Source: Candidatus Odyssella thessalonicensis (GTDB lineage: Bacteria; Pseudomonadota; Alphaproteobacteria; Bin65). Taken from it: 18,682 nucleotides of DNA. The notes below the pieces were generated by a model. That model saw nothing but the letters and a program-made list of their open reading frames with translations, searched no databases and was not told the origin of the DNA. Position numbers and translations under genes: made by a program. Positions within the stretch are counted from its first letter, which is position 1. Each line of letters opens with the position of its first letter. Shown here piece by piece: positions 7,101 through 13,505 of this stretch. The stretch covers positions 1-18,682 of the forward strand of contig SBBV01000245.1 in the NCBI GenBank assembly GCA_005240015.1. Direction: 5' to 3'.

Positions 7101-7185
7101 CACCAAGGCACCAAGACACCAAGCAGATGGAATTGCGCGCGCAGCGCGCCAAAGTGCTTCTTGGTGCCTTGGTGTCTTGGTGGTG
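7101..7185. repeat. Long palindromic element A with CACCAAG-iterated arms
   Basis: The left arm (7101-7123) is three CACCAAG units separated by single purines (G, then A). The right arm (7160-7182) is its reverse complement except at the two separators, and ends in an additional GTG. Between the arms lie a GCGCGC-GCA-GCGCGC hairpin (7135-7149) and the sequence CAAAGTGCTT. The transcript could fold into a long hairpin. The layout matches the element at 10486-10579. It stands between hemJ and the HisC-like gene. A reading frame across it adds 19 residues to the HisC-like protein, which is judged spurious. Confidence 0.88.
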
Positions 7186-7217
7186 TTACTTTGCTGCATT
7201 CGAGAAAACCGCCGCAC

Positions 7218-8336
7218 ATGACCGAAACCCTCGACGACCTTCCGATCCGCTCCGTGCTGAAGACGCTGATGACGCCGCCGCAGTTCAAGCCGGCGCCGCC
7301 GGGCGTGCGCTTCATGCAGTTCAACGAGGGCGCGTGGCCGCCTTCGCCGAAGGTGGTGGCGGCGATCGCCGCGGCCGCGGGCCAGGTGAACCGCTACGGC
7401 GATTCGCATTGGAGCAGGCTCGTGCCGGCGATCGCGGCGCGCACCGGCGTTGCGCCGGATCGCATCATCTGCGGCAACGGCAGCGCCGAGCTGATCACGC
7501 TGGCCTCGACGGCGTTCATCGAGCCGGGCCGCAACTGCGTGGTTTCGACGCCGTCGTTTCCGCGCCTCGGCGGCGGCAGCCGCATCGCGGGCGGATCCAT
7601 CAAGGCCGTGCCGGTGAAACCCGACGGCTCGCACGACGTGGAGGCGCTGCTCAAGGCGGTCGATGCCGATACGCGCCTCTTCTGGCTGACGACACCCAAC
7701 AATCCGACCGGCGCCGCGGTCAGCGCTGCCGAGTTGAAGCACATTGCGGCTTCGCTGCCGGGGCAAGCGATCCTCGCCGTCGACGAGGCCTATGGCGAAT
7801 TCTCGCGCGCCGGCGGCGGCATCGATGCGCTCGAGGAGCTCAAAGGCGTAGACCGGCCCTGGTTCGTGCTGCGCACCTTCTCCAAGGCCTACGGCATGGC
7901 CGGCCTGCGCGTCGGCTACGGCTTCATGAGCTCGCCGGCGCTGGCCGAGGCGTTTCACCGCGTGCGCAACACCTTCAACCTCAACATCGTGGCGCAGGCG
8001 GCGGCGCTCGCGGCCTTCGAGGACCAGGACTACATGTGGGCGCGGGTCAAGGAGTGCGTGGCCGAGCGCGAGCGCTTGCGCACGCGCGTCGGGGGCCTCG
8101 GCCTCAAATGCCTGAAAAGCGCCGGTAACTTTCTCTTGATCGAGATGCCGATGGAGGCGACGGCGGCCCAGGCCGCGATCCGCCAGCACGGCGTCGCCAT
8201 CTCGACCATCAAGGCGCCGGGCTATGAGCGCTATATCCGTGTCACCATCGGCCTCAAGGACGACAACGAGGCGTTTTTCGCGGCGCTGCGCCAGACGGTG
8301 GCGCCCCCGCGCGCCGCCAGCGCCGCGGCGGGCTAA
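7218..8336 (+). CDS. Pyridoxal phosphate-dependent aminotransferase, histidinol-phosphate aminotransferase-like
   Basis: A 372-residue class I/II (fold type I) aminotransferase of the HisC type. The PLP lysine is K223 in RTFSKAYGMAGLRVGYG. D189 in AVDEAYGEF contacts the pyridine nitrogen, NNPTG is at 161-165, and R231 is the expected carboxylate-binding Arg. The N-terminal substrate segment is FNEGAWPPSP rather than the usual LNENPYGPSP, so the substrate may differ from histidinol phosphate. No his genes are nearby. Aromatic aminotransferase and CobD-like threonine-phosphate decarboxylase are alternatives, the latter less likely. The ATG at 7218 lies 32 bases after palindrome A and has no good Shine-Dalgarno. 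The gene is bracketed by palindrome A and REP copy 2 and interrupts the hemJ-rho order, which suggests it was added here. Confidence 0.87.
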   Translation: MTETLDDLPIRSVLKTLMTPPQFKPAPPGVRFMQFNEGAWPPSPKVVAAIAAAAGQVNRYGDSHWSRLVPAIAARTGVAPDRIICGNGSAELITLASTAFIEPGRNCVVSTPSFPRLGGGSRIAGGSIKAVPVKPDGSHDVEALLKAVDADTRLFWLTTPNNPTGAAVSAAELKHIAASLPGQAILAVDEAYGEFSRAGGGIDALEELKGVDRPWFVLRTFSKAYGMAGLRVGYGFMSSPALAEAFHRVRNTFNLNIVAQAAALAAFEDQDYMWARVKECVAERERLRTRVGGLGLKCLKSAGNFLLIEMPMEATAAQAAIRQHGVAISTIKAPGYERYIRVTIGLKDDNEAFFAALRQTVAPPRAASAAAG

Positions 8337-8361
8337 CCACCCATACGTCACCCCGATTTGT

Positions 8362-8466
8362 CGTCCTCGCGAAAGCGGGGACCCATGCCGCCATCGACGT
8401 ACGCGCATCGCGAATGCACGTCGTGCGGCGCTGTTGCTTGTGTCCGCGCTTTCGCGGGGACGACAG
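8362..8466. repeat. REP pair, copy 2 (CCCCGCGAAAGCGGGG family)
   Basis: Second copy of the element at 3545-3646. The left palindrome is CTCGCGAAAGCGGGGACCCA and the right one CGCTTTCGCGGGGACGAC, with the same interior landmarks (CATGCC, CGCATCGCGAA-GCACGTC-TGCGGCG). The interior has diverged by scattered changes, so this is not a recent copy. It lies 25 bases after the HisC-like gene. Confidence 0.85.
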
Positions 8467-8779
8467 GGGTTGTTAACCAGTCGAGCTATGGGGAATCTTT
8501 CGACCGACCCCTTGCAGCCTTTGCCTTCCCATCCCAGTTCTGCTAAGAGACTGCCGCTTCCGATGGAGCGGGTTTCATCCGCCCGCGCGGGGGCGCCTTC
8601 CTCCAACAGCCAGCAGCGCCGGCAATAGAGCGCCGGAATGCAGGGGTCCACCTGCCCGCCGCGGCTGAATACCAACCCTCGCGCCGCAGCGCCGCCTCTC
8701 CGATGCGTTTCGCATCCTCGTGACGAGGCCGCGCATTTCCCTCTCCGTTCGTTACCCCCTCAAGACTCGAATTCCACCC
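8467..8779 (+). promoter_or_regulatory. Leader region of rho, with tandem hairpins and a pyrimidine-rich end
   Basis: About 310 bases between REP copy 2 and rho without a believable gene. Two adjacent perfect hairpins, GATGCG-TTT-CGCATC (8702-8716) and CCTCG-TGA-CGAGG (8717-8729), are followed by a C/T-rich, G-poor run to 8779 with no Shine-Dalgarno before the ATG. Known: rho in E. coli and other bacteria limits its own transcription through its leader. A similar feedback site is inferred here; no promoter could be fixed. Confidence 0.4.
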
Positions 8780-10114
8780 ATGAACCTCGAAAAAACCACC
8801 GAACGCACCGCCGAGAAACCCTCCGGCCCCGACAAGGCGTCCCTAGCGGGCGGAGCGATGAAGCTCGCCGAGCTCAAGGCCAAATCCCCGGCCGACCTGC
8901 TCGCCTTCGCCGAAAGCCTCGAGATCGAGAACGCCTCCACCCTGCGCAAGCAGGACATGATGTTCGCGATCCTGAAGAGCCTGGCGCTCAAGGACGTCAC
9001 CATCGACGGCGAAGGCGTCGTCGAAGTGCTGCCCGACGGCTTCGGCTTCCTGCGCTCGCCCGAGGCCAACTACCTGCCGGGCCCGGACGACATCTACGTC
9101 TCGCCCAACCAGGTGAAGCGCTTCGGCCTCAGGACCGGCGACACGGTGCAGGGCCAGATCCGCGGGCCCAAGGACGGCGAGCGCTACTTCGCGCTCTTGA
9201 AGGTCGACAAGGTCAACTTCGGCGACCCCGAGCAAGTGCGCCACCGCATCAACTTCGACAACCTCACGCCGCTTTATCCCGAGCGGAAGTTCAAGATGGA
9301 GATCGACGACCCCTCCTATAAGGACAAGACCGGGCGCGTCATCGACATCATCACGCCGCAAGGCATGGGGCAGCGCGCGCTGATCGTGGCGCCGCCGCGC
9401 ACCGGCAAGACGGTGATGCTGCAGAACATCGCGCACTCGATCGCGCGCAATCACAAGGACGTCTACCTCATCGTGCTGCTGATCGACGAGCGGCCCGAGG
9501 AGGTCACCGACATGGAGCGCACCGTGAAAGGCGAGGTGATCTCCTCGACCTTCGACGAGCCGGCCTCGCGCCACGTGCAGGTGGCCGAGATGGTGATCGA
9601 GAAGGCGAAGCGCCTCGTCGAGCACAAGCGCGACGTCGTGATCCTGCTCGATTCGATCACGCGCCTGGCGCGCGCCTACAACACCGTGGTGCCGTCCTCG
9701 GGCAAGGTGTTGACCGGCGGCGTCGACGCCAACGCGCTGCAGCGCCCGAAGCGCTTCTTCGGCGCCGCGCGCAACATCGAGCAGGGCGGCTCGCTCTCGA
9801 TCATCGCGACCGCGCTGATCGACACCGGCAGCCGCATGGACGAGGTGATCTTCGAAGAGTTCAAGGGCACCGGCAACTCGGAAATCATCCTCGACCGGAA
9901 GCTCTCCGACAAGCGCACCTGGCCGTCGATCGACATCACCAAGTCGGGCACGCGCAAGGAGGAGCTGCTCGTCGACCAGGGCACCTTGCAGAAGATGTGG
10001 GTGCTCCGCCGCATCCTGATGCCGATGGGCGTCACCGATGCGATGGAGTTCCTGATGGGCAAGATCAAAGAGACCAAGAACAACCAGGAATTCTTCGCCT
10101 CGATGAATACCTGA
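8780..10114 (+). CDS. rho: Transcription termination factor Rho
   Basis: Hexameric RNA-dependent ATPase that ends transcription. From the ATG at 8780 it has 444 residues: Rho N-terminal domain (about 27-75), cold-shock-like RNA-binding domain ([25 protein letters not shown], about 80-155), then the motor with Walker A APPRTGKT (204-211), [13 protein letters not shown], Walker B VVILLDS with D291, and the Q- and R-loop region up to GTGNSEI. The ATG at 8858 gives a 418-residue protein that begins [19 protein letters not shown], exactly where most alphaproteobacterial Rho proteins start, and GGAG lies just before it; this may be the true start. The 26 extra codons look coding, so the longer form is kept. 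In Caulobacter and rhizobia trmE and gidA follow rho; here they do not. Confidence 0.97.
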   Translation: MNLEKTTERTAEKPSGPDKASLAGGAMKLAELKAKSPADLLAFAESLEIENASTLRKQDMMFAILKSLALKDVTIDGEGVVEVLPDGFGFLRSPEANYLPGPDDIYVSPNQVKRFGLRTGDTVQGQIRGPKDGERYFALLKVDKVNFGDPEQVRHRINFDNLTPLYPERKFKMEIDDPSYKDKTGRVIDIITPQGMGQRALIVAPPRTGKTVMLQNIAHSIARNHKDVYLIVLLIDERPEEVTDMERTVKGEVISSTFDEPASRHVQVAEMVIEKAKRLVEHKRDVVILLDSITRLARAYNTVVPSSGKVLTGGVDANALQRPKRFFGAARNIEQGGSLSIIATALIDTGSRMDEVIFEEFKGTGNSEIILDRKLSDKRTWPSIDITKSGTRKEELLVDQGTLQKMWVLRRILMPMGVTDAMEFLMGKIKETKNNQEFFASMNT

Positions 10115-10123
10115 GGCGCGGCG

Positions 10124-10435
10124 TTGCGGTTCGCGACGCCCGCCGACGCGATCGCGGCGCTCAACGACGCGTTCGGGCCCAAGGCGGACTCCGGCTGGTC
10201 GTTCGACCGGCCGCTCGTGCTCAGCGCGAACGCGCCCGGCGCCGCGGCGAGCCTGCGCACCTTTCGCGCCGCCACCACCACGACGATGCATTTCGGCCGC
10301 GTGACGATCGATCTCGCCACCGGCGAGACCCGCTTCGTCGACGAGGATCACCGCGACGGCGGCGATTTCGAGCTGAAGCGCGTGACCCTCCCGCCCGACT
10401 GGCTCGCGGCGCTGCGCGCCGTCCTCTCTTCGTAG
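10124..10435 (+). CDS. Small conserved-looking protein of unknown function
   Basis: A 103-residue frame starting with TTG nine bases after the rho stop. It ends in a clean stop, uses codons with the same G/C-rich third positions as its neighbours, and reads like a globular soluble protein: an alternating N-terminus (ATPADAIAALNDAFG), a threonine-rich middle (AATTTTMHFGRVTIDLATGETRFVDED) and PPDWLAALRAVL at the end. There is no signal peptide, membrane segment or cysteine. I do not recognise the family. The close spacing suggests co-transcription with rho. The absence of ATG and of a clear ribosome site lowers confidence, but no alternative frame across this stretch is better. Confidence 0.6.
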   Translation: MRFATPADAIAALNDAFGPKADSGWSFDRPLVLSANAPGAAASLRTFRAATTTTMHFGRVTIDLATGETRFVDEDHRDGGDFELKRVTLPPDWLAALRAVLSS

Positions 10436-10485
10436 GCGGTGCCTCGCGCAGGCGAGAAATCGTCTCGCCGTGGCGGTGCTGTATT

Positions 10486-10579
10486 CACCACAGAGGCACA
10501 GAGAGCACAGAGAAGAAAAAGAGGGCGCGCCTTCGGCGCGCAAAGCACTTTCCTCTGTGCCCTCTGTGCCTCTGTGGTG
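10486..10579. repeat. Long palindromic element B with CACAGAG-iterated arms
   Basis: Arms of 27 bases (10486-10512 and 10553-10579) match as inverted repeats at 26 positions. Each begins CACCACAGAGG and continues with CACAGAG units at roughly 8- to 9-base steps. The 40-base centre holds a perfect 7-bp hairpin GCGCGCC-TTC-GGCGCGC (10525-10541) followed by AAAGCACTTTC. It lies between the small gene after rho and the convergent ArsR-type gene, so it could also act as a two-way terminator. The plan is the same as in element A. Confidence 0.9.
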
Positions 10580-10630
10580 GATTCGGCCTGCGTGAAGCCT
10601 CGGCGATTCCCAACCCCCGAAGCGGCGATC

Positions 10631-10933
10631 TCATATCGCCTTCGCCAGCACGCGCTTCACTTCGGCGATGCGCTTCTCGTCGCGCTTGTAGAAGGTCCAC
10701 TGCTTGATGCGCTTGGGCTTGACGAGGCCGGCCTGGGCGAGGATGCGCAGGTGCTCGGCCGCGGTGGGCGGCGAGACGCCGAGCTTCTCGGCGATGAAGA
10801 GGGAGCACACGCCGTCCCGGACGCGGTCGCCGTCGGTCTGCGGGCGGAAATGCGCCTCGGGATCCTTGAGCCAGTCGAGGACCCGGAGGCGTTTCTCGCT
10901 CGCCAGCGCGCGCAGGAGGGCGGCCAAATCCAT
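10631..10933 (-). CDS. ArsR-type winged-helix transcriptional regulator
   Basis: A 100-residue regulator. Helix-turn-helix: IAEKLGVSPPTAAEHLRILAQAGLVKPKR (about 48-75), followed by the wing QWTFYKRDEKRI. It lacks the CVCD-type metal site of classical ArsR proteins; its only cysteine is C43, so the signal is unknown. The ATG at 10933 is preferred over the TTG two codons earlier. There is no Shine-Dalgarno, and a dyad ends 4 bases before the ATG, so the mRNA may be leaderless and self-repressed. It is divergent from the PLP dehydratase gene, which is the nearest possible target. Function beyond DNA binding is not known. Confidence 0.85.
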   Translation of the reverse strand: MDLAALLRALASEKRLRVLDWLKDPEAHFRPQTDGDRVRDGVCSLFIAEKLGVSPPTAAEHLRILAQAGLVKPKRIKQWTFYKRDEKRIAEVKRVLAKAI

Positions 10934-10937
10934 TTGC

Positions 10938-10960
10938 AATTAGGCGATTGGCTAATTAGC
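10938..10960. promoter_or_regulatory. Putative operator of the ArsR-type regulator
   Basis: AATTAG-N8-CTAATT (10938-10957) forms a perfect 6+6 dyad and overlaps a second palindrome, GCTAATTAGC (10951-10960). The A/T content stands out against the surroundings. The reverse strand CTAATT could serve as a -10 element placed for a leaderless ArsR transcript. Inference from symmetry and position. Confidence 0.6.
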
Positions 10961-11039
10961 TTAGCGCCGTTCCGGCGCGACTATCGGACAGCGCCGCCGG
11001 GCTTGCAAGCGGAAAGCGGCGTTCCGGCGGGGAGAGGCC

Positions 11040-11969
11040 ATGACCAGCAAAGCGGACATCGAGGCGGCGGCCAAGCGAATCGCGGCGCATGTGCGGCGCA
11101 CGCCGGTGATGGAGCTCGCCGCGGGCACCTTCGATCGCCTCGCGCATCCGCTCGCGCTCAAGCTCGAATGCCTGCAGGTGACGGCGTCGTTCAAGCCGCG
11201 CGGCGCGTTCAACCGCATGCTCTCGGCCAAGGTGCCGCGGGCCGGCGTGATCGCGGCTTCGGGCGGCAATCACGGCATCGCGGTGGCGCATGTCGCCAAG
11301 ACGCTCGGCCATCGCGCCGAGATCTTCGTCCCGGAAGTGATCAGCGCGGCCAAGGTGGCGCGGCTCAAGGAGCTTGGCGCCGCGGTGAACGTCACCGGCA
11401 AGGTCTATGGCGACGCGCTCGCCGCGAGCCAGAAGCGCGCGGCGGAAACGGGCGCGCTCGTGCTGCACGCCTACGATCAGCCGGAGATCCTCGCCGGCCA
11501 GGGCACAGTCGCGCGCGAGTTCGAGGAGCAGGCGCCTGGACTCGACACTGTGCTGGTCGCGGTCGGCGGCGGCGGGCTCATCGGCGGCATGGCCGCCTGG
11601 TATCGCGGCAAGACCAAGCTCGTCGCCGTCGAGCCGAAGACGAGCCGCGCGCTGCACGCCGCGCTTGAGGCGGAGAAGCCCGTCGACGTCGAGGTGAGCG
11701 GGATCGCCGCCGATTCGCTCGGCGCGCGCCGCGTGGGCGCGCTGATGTTCCCGCTGGCGCAGAAGTATGTGGCGCGCGTCGTGCTCGTGGAGGACGCTGC
11801 GATCACCGCCGCGCAGAAGGCGCTCTGGCGCGCGATCCGCGTCGTCGCCGAGCCGGGCGGCGCCGCGGCGCTCGCGGCCGTGCTTTCGGGCGCCTATAAG
11901 CTGGCTCCGAAGGAGCGCGTCGGCGTGCTCGTCTGCGGCGCCAATTGCGACCCCGGCTCAGTCGCCTGA
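11040..11969 (+). CDS. Threonine/serine dehydratase-like PLP enzyme (fold type II)
   Basis: A 309-residue PLP enzyme related to threonine/serine dehydratases and 3-hydroxyaspartate dehydratases, which deaminate hydroxy-amino acids to keto acids and ammonia. The PLP lysine is K52 in TASFKPRGAFN. The substrate loop is ASGGNHGIAVAH (73-84) and the phosphate-binding glycine loop is GGGGLIGG (176-183). There is no C-terminal ACT domain, so it is not the isoleucine-regulated biosynthetic IlvA; a catabolic or racemase-like role is as likely. The start at 11040 has a good GGGGAGAGG Shine-Dalgarno (11029-11037). The last 12 bases overlap the convergent MarR-type gene. The divergent ArsR-type regulator may control it. 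Confidence 0.88.
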   Translation: MTSKADIEAAAKRIAAHVRRTPVMELAAGTFDRLAHPLALKLECLQVTASFKPRGAFNRMLSAKVPRAGVIAASGGNHGIAVAHVAKTLGHRAEIFVPEVISAAKVARLKELGAAVNVTGKVYGDALAASQKRAAETGALVLHAYDQPEILAGQGTVAREFEEQAPGLDTVLVAVGGGGLIGGMAAWYRGKTKLVAVEPKTSRALHAALEAEKPVDVEVSGIAADSLGARRVGALMFPLAQKYVARVVLVEDAAITAAQKALWRAIRVVAEPGGAAALAAVLSGAYKLAPKERVGVLVCGANCDPGSVA

Positions 11970-12446
11970 GGCCGGGGCGGGCATCCTGTCGGCCGCGTCG
12001 GTCGCAAGGGCGCGGAGCGTGGAACGGAACTGCTCGAAGCCTCGGCGCCCGACGCGCGCTGCCCACTCGGCTTCCACGCGGCGCATCGTCCGCCACATCG
12101 TTTCGTAGGCCTTCCAGCCTTTCCCGGTCAGGAAGACGCGGCGACCCGTGCCGTTCTCCGCACGCCGTTCGAGGTAGCCCAGGTCCTCGAGTTGGGCGAG
12201 CAGGTAGTTCAGCGCCTGCTTGCTCATGCTCTTCTGCGCGGCGAGGTCGAGCGGGCGCACGCCGTCGGGCGGCGGATACTGGAGGACGTTGAGGTAAGCG
12301 TCGTTAAGGTCCTCGAACCCGTCGGCCCGGAGCGCATCGAGCATGCGGCGACGGCAGACCTGCCACGCGAGGCGGAGCAGCGCGCCCACATAAGGGGGCC
12401 CGTGATCGGCAGCGCGGCGGTCCGGCCGCGGACGTTTGCTTGACAT
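11958..12446 (-). CDS. MarR-type winged-helix transcriptional regulator
   Basis: A 162-residue dimeric regulator. The winged helix spans about 64-106: RPLDLAAQKSMSKQALNYLLAQLEDLGYLERR and then the wing AENGTGRRVFLTGKG, both typical of MarR. The first 20 residues are basic and disordered-looking. The ATG at 12446 overlaps the -35 element of the divergent cupin promoter, and two copies of a matching dyad lie immediately upstream, so autoregulation and repression of the cupin gene are both likely. Its 3' end overlaps the dehydratase gene by 12 bases tail to tail. The ligand is unknown. Confidence 0.88.
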   Translation of the reverse strand: MSSKRPRPDRRAADHGPPYVGALLRLAWQVCRRRMLDALRADGFEDLNDAYLNVLQYPPPDGVRPLDLAAQKSMSKQALNYLLAQLEDLGYLERRAENGTGRRVFLTGKGWKAYETMWRTMRRVEAEWAARVGRRGFEQFRSTLRALATDAADRMPAPASGD

Positions 12447-12467
12447 GAGGGGTAAAACCGCTTTACT
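12440..12467 (+). promoter_or_regulatory. Promoter of the cupin gene (TTGACA-16-TTTACT)
   Basis: A consensus -35 TTGACA at 12440-12445 and a -10 TTTACT at 12462-12467 (4 of 6 matches) with 16-bp spacing. The -10 is the right arm of the first operator dyad, so binding of the MarR-type protein would block RNA polymerase. Confidence 0.65.
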
Positions 12468-12490
12468 CTTGTGGGTAAAATGACTTTACC
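12451..12490. promoter_or_regulatory. Twin operator for the MarR-type regulator (GGTAAA-N5-TTTACC)
   Basis: Two dyads: GGTAAA-ACCGC-TTTACT (12451-12467, one imperfect base) and GGTAAA-ATGAC-TTTACC (12474-12490, perfect). Their centres are 23 bp apart, close to two helical turns, so two dimers would sit on nearly the same face. They fill the space between the MarR-type start codon and the cupin Shine-Dalgarno GGAGG (12494-12498). Confidence 0.82.
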
Positions 12491-12504
12491 ATCGGAGGCG
12501 AACC

Positions 12505-12942
12505 ATGACCAGCGGCAACGGCGAAGCTATCCGCGTCGGCCAGCTCGAGCTGCGTTTCCTTGTGGATGATGCCGCCAGCCGCGGCGCGCTTTGCATGTTC
12601 GAGATGACCGTGCCGCCCGGCGCCAAGGTGCCGGCGCCCCATTTCCATCGCGAGGTCGATGAGGCGGTGTACGGGCTCGAAGGTCTCCTCACCTACACGG
12701 TCGATGGCGCGCGGCACAGAATCGGACCCGGCGCGCATCTCTTCGCGCCGCGCGGCGCTGTCCACCACTTCGTGAACACGGACACTGCACCGGCGCGTGT
12801 TCTGACCGTTTTGACCCCAGCCTCGATCGGTCCGCGTTATTTCCGCGAGATCGGCGCATTGGTGAATCGCGGCGGTCCGCCCGATCCGGCATCCGTGAAG
12901 GATATCATGCTGCGCCACGGCCTCGTCCCGGCACCGGCATAG
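12505..12942 (+). CDS. Cupin domain protein
   Basis: A 145-residue single-domain cupin. Motif 1, PAPHFHREVDEAVYGLEG, supplies metal ligands H46, H48 and probably E53; motif 2, PRGAVHHFVN, supplies H87 or H88. These are the residues of metal-binding cupins such as quercetin-dioxygenase-like proteins. The reaction cannot be told from sequence; dioxygenase, isomerase or small-ligand sensor are all possible. The ATG at 12505 has a strong GGAGG at 12494-12498. The gene is alone in its transcript, under the twin operator of the divergent MarR-type regulator, and is that regulator's most likely target. A likely stop signal is the palindrome at 12963. Confidence 0.88.
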   Translation: MTSGNGEAIRVGQLELRFLVDDAASRGALCMFEMTVPPGAKVPAPHFHREVDEAVYGLEGLLTYTVDGARHRIGPGAHLFAPRGAVHHFVNTDTAPARVLTVLTPASIGPRYFREIGALVNRGGPPDPASVKDIMLRHGLVPAPA

Positions 12943-12962
12943 CAGCCGGCGAGAGCCATGTC

Positions 12963-12986
12963 GGGGCGGACCTCGCGGTCCGCCCC
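12963..12986. repeat. Palindrome GGGGCGGACC-TCGC-GGTCCGCCCC
   Basis: A perfect 10-bp stem with a 4-base loop between the convergent ends of the cupin and dps genes. It has no clear T-run on either strand, but is placed where a two-way terminator would be useful. It resembles dispersed palindromes of related genomes; only one copy is in the window. Confidence 0.7.
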
Positions 12987-13005
12987 TACCGTCCCCGCTC
13001 CTCGC

Positions 13006-13479
13006 TCACCCCAGCGTCGCGCGCAGCATCCACGCGGCCTTTTCGTGCGCCTGGATGCGGCCGATCACGAGATCGGCGGTGCCCTCGTCGCCGCCGCCTT
13101 GCGCCAGCTCGATGATCGGGCGCGCGGTCTTGATCGCGGCCTCGTGGCCCTCGAGCAGATCTTTCACCATCTCCGTTGCCGAGGGGACGCCGTTCGCCTC
13201 CTTGATCGAGGCGGCGGCGGCCATCGCCTTGCCGCTCGCCGGCGCAAAGACGCCCAAGGCACGGATGCGCTCGGCCATCTCGTCGAGGGAGGTCCAGAGC
13301 TCGTTGTATTGCGTGCCGAACAGCTCGTGCAGCTGCGGGAAATTGGGGCCGGTCACGTTCCAATGGAACGAATGGGTCTTGCCGTAGAGCACATAGGTGT
13401 CGGCAAGCAGCTTGCCGAGCGCCTCGGCGATCTGCTTGCGGCTCGGCTCGTTGATGCCGATGTTGACCTTGGCGTTCAT
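13006..13479 (-). CDS. dps: Dps family ferritin-like DNA-binding protein
   Basis: A 157-residue Dps that oxidises ferrous iron with hydrogen peroxide, stores it in a dodecameric shell and protects DNA. The ferroxidase ligands H39, H51, D66 and E70 (in THSFHWNVTGPNFPQLHELF and SLDEMAERIRALG) have exactly the 12-15-4 spacing of E. coli Dps H51/H63/D78/E82. The short N-terminus MNAKVNIGINEPSRKQ has few lysines, so DNA binding by the tail may be weak. The ATG at 13479 has GGAGG 8 bases upstream. It is the last gene of the ahpC-VOC-ahpD-dps row (26 bases after ahpD), divergent from oxyR at the other end, matching a role in peroxide defence. Confidence 0.95.
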   Translation of the reverse strand: MNAKVNIGINEPSRKQIAEALGKLLADTYVLYGKTHSFHWNVTGPNFPQLHELFGTQYNELWTSLDEMAERIRALGVFAPASGKAMAAAASIKEANGVPSATEMVKDLLEGHEAAIKTARPIIELAQGGGDEGTADLVIGRIQAHEKAAWMLRATLG

Positions 13480-13505
13480 GGGAGAGCCCTCCAGGTTGAT
13501 CAGGT

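Noticed and set aside
7161..7217. Upstream start giving the HisC-like protein 19 more residues
   Set aside because: Those residues are encoded by the right arm of palindrome A and not by conserved protein sequence.
7095..8675. A 526-residue minus-strand frame over the HisC-like gene
   Set aside because: It runs through both repeats and antisense to an aminotransferase with all catalytic residues; composition is that of a shadow frame.
10439..10707. Cysteine/leucine-rich peptides (FLCALCASVV, LCPLCLCGG) in several frames
   Set aside because: They are translations of the iterated arms of palindrome B and not genes.
12963..12986. Palindrome after the cupin gene considered as a canonical rho-independent terminator
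   Set aside because: The stem is strong, but no run of T follows on either strand, so it is listed as a repeat with possible termination activity.
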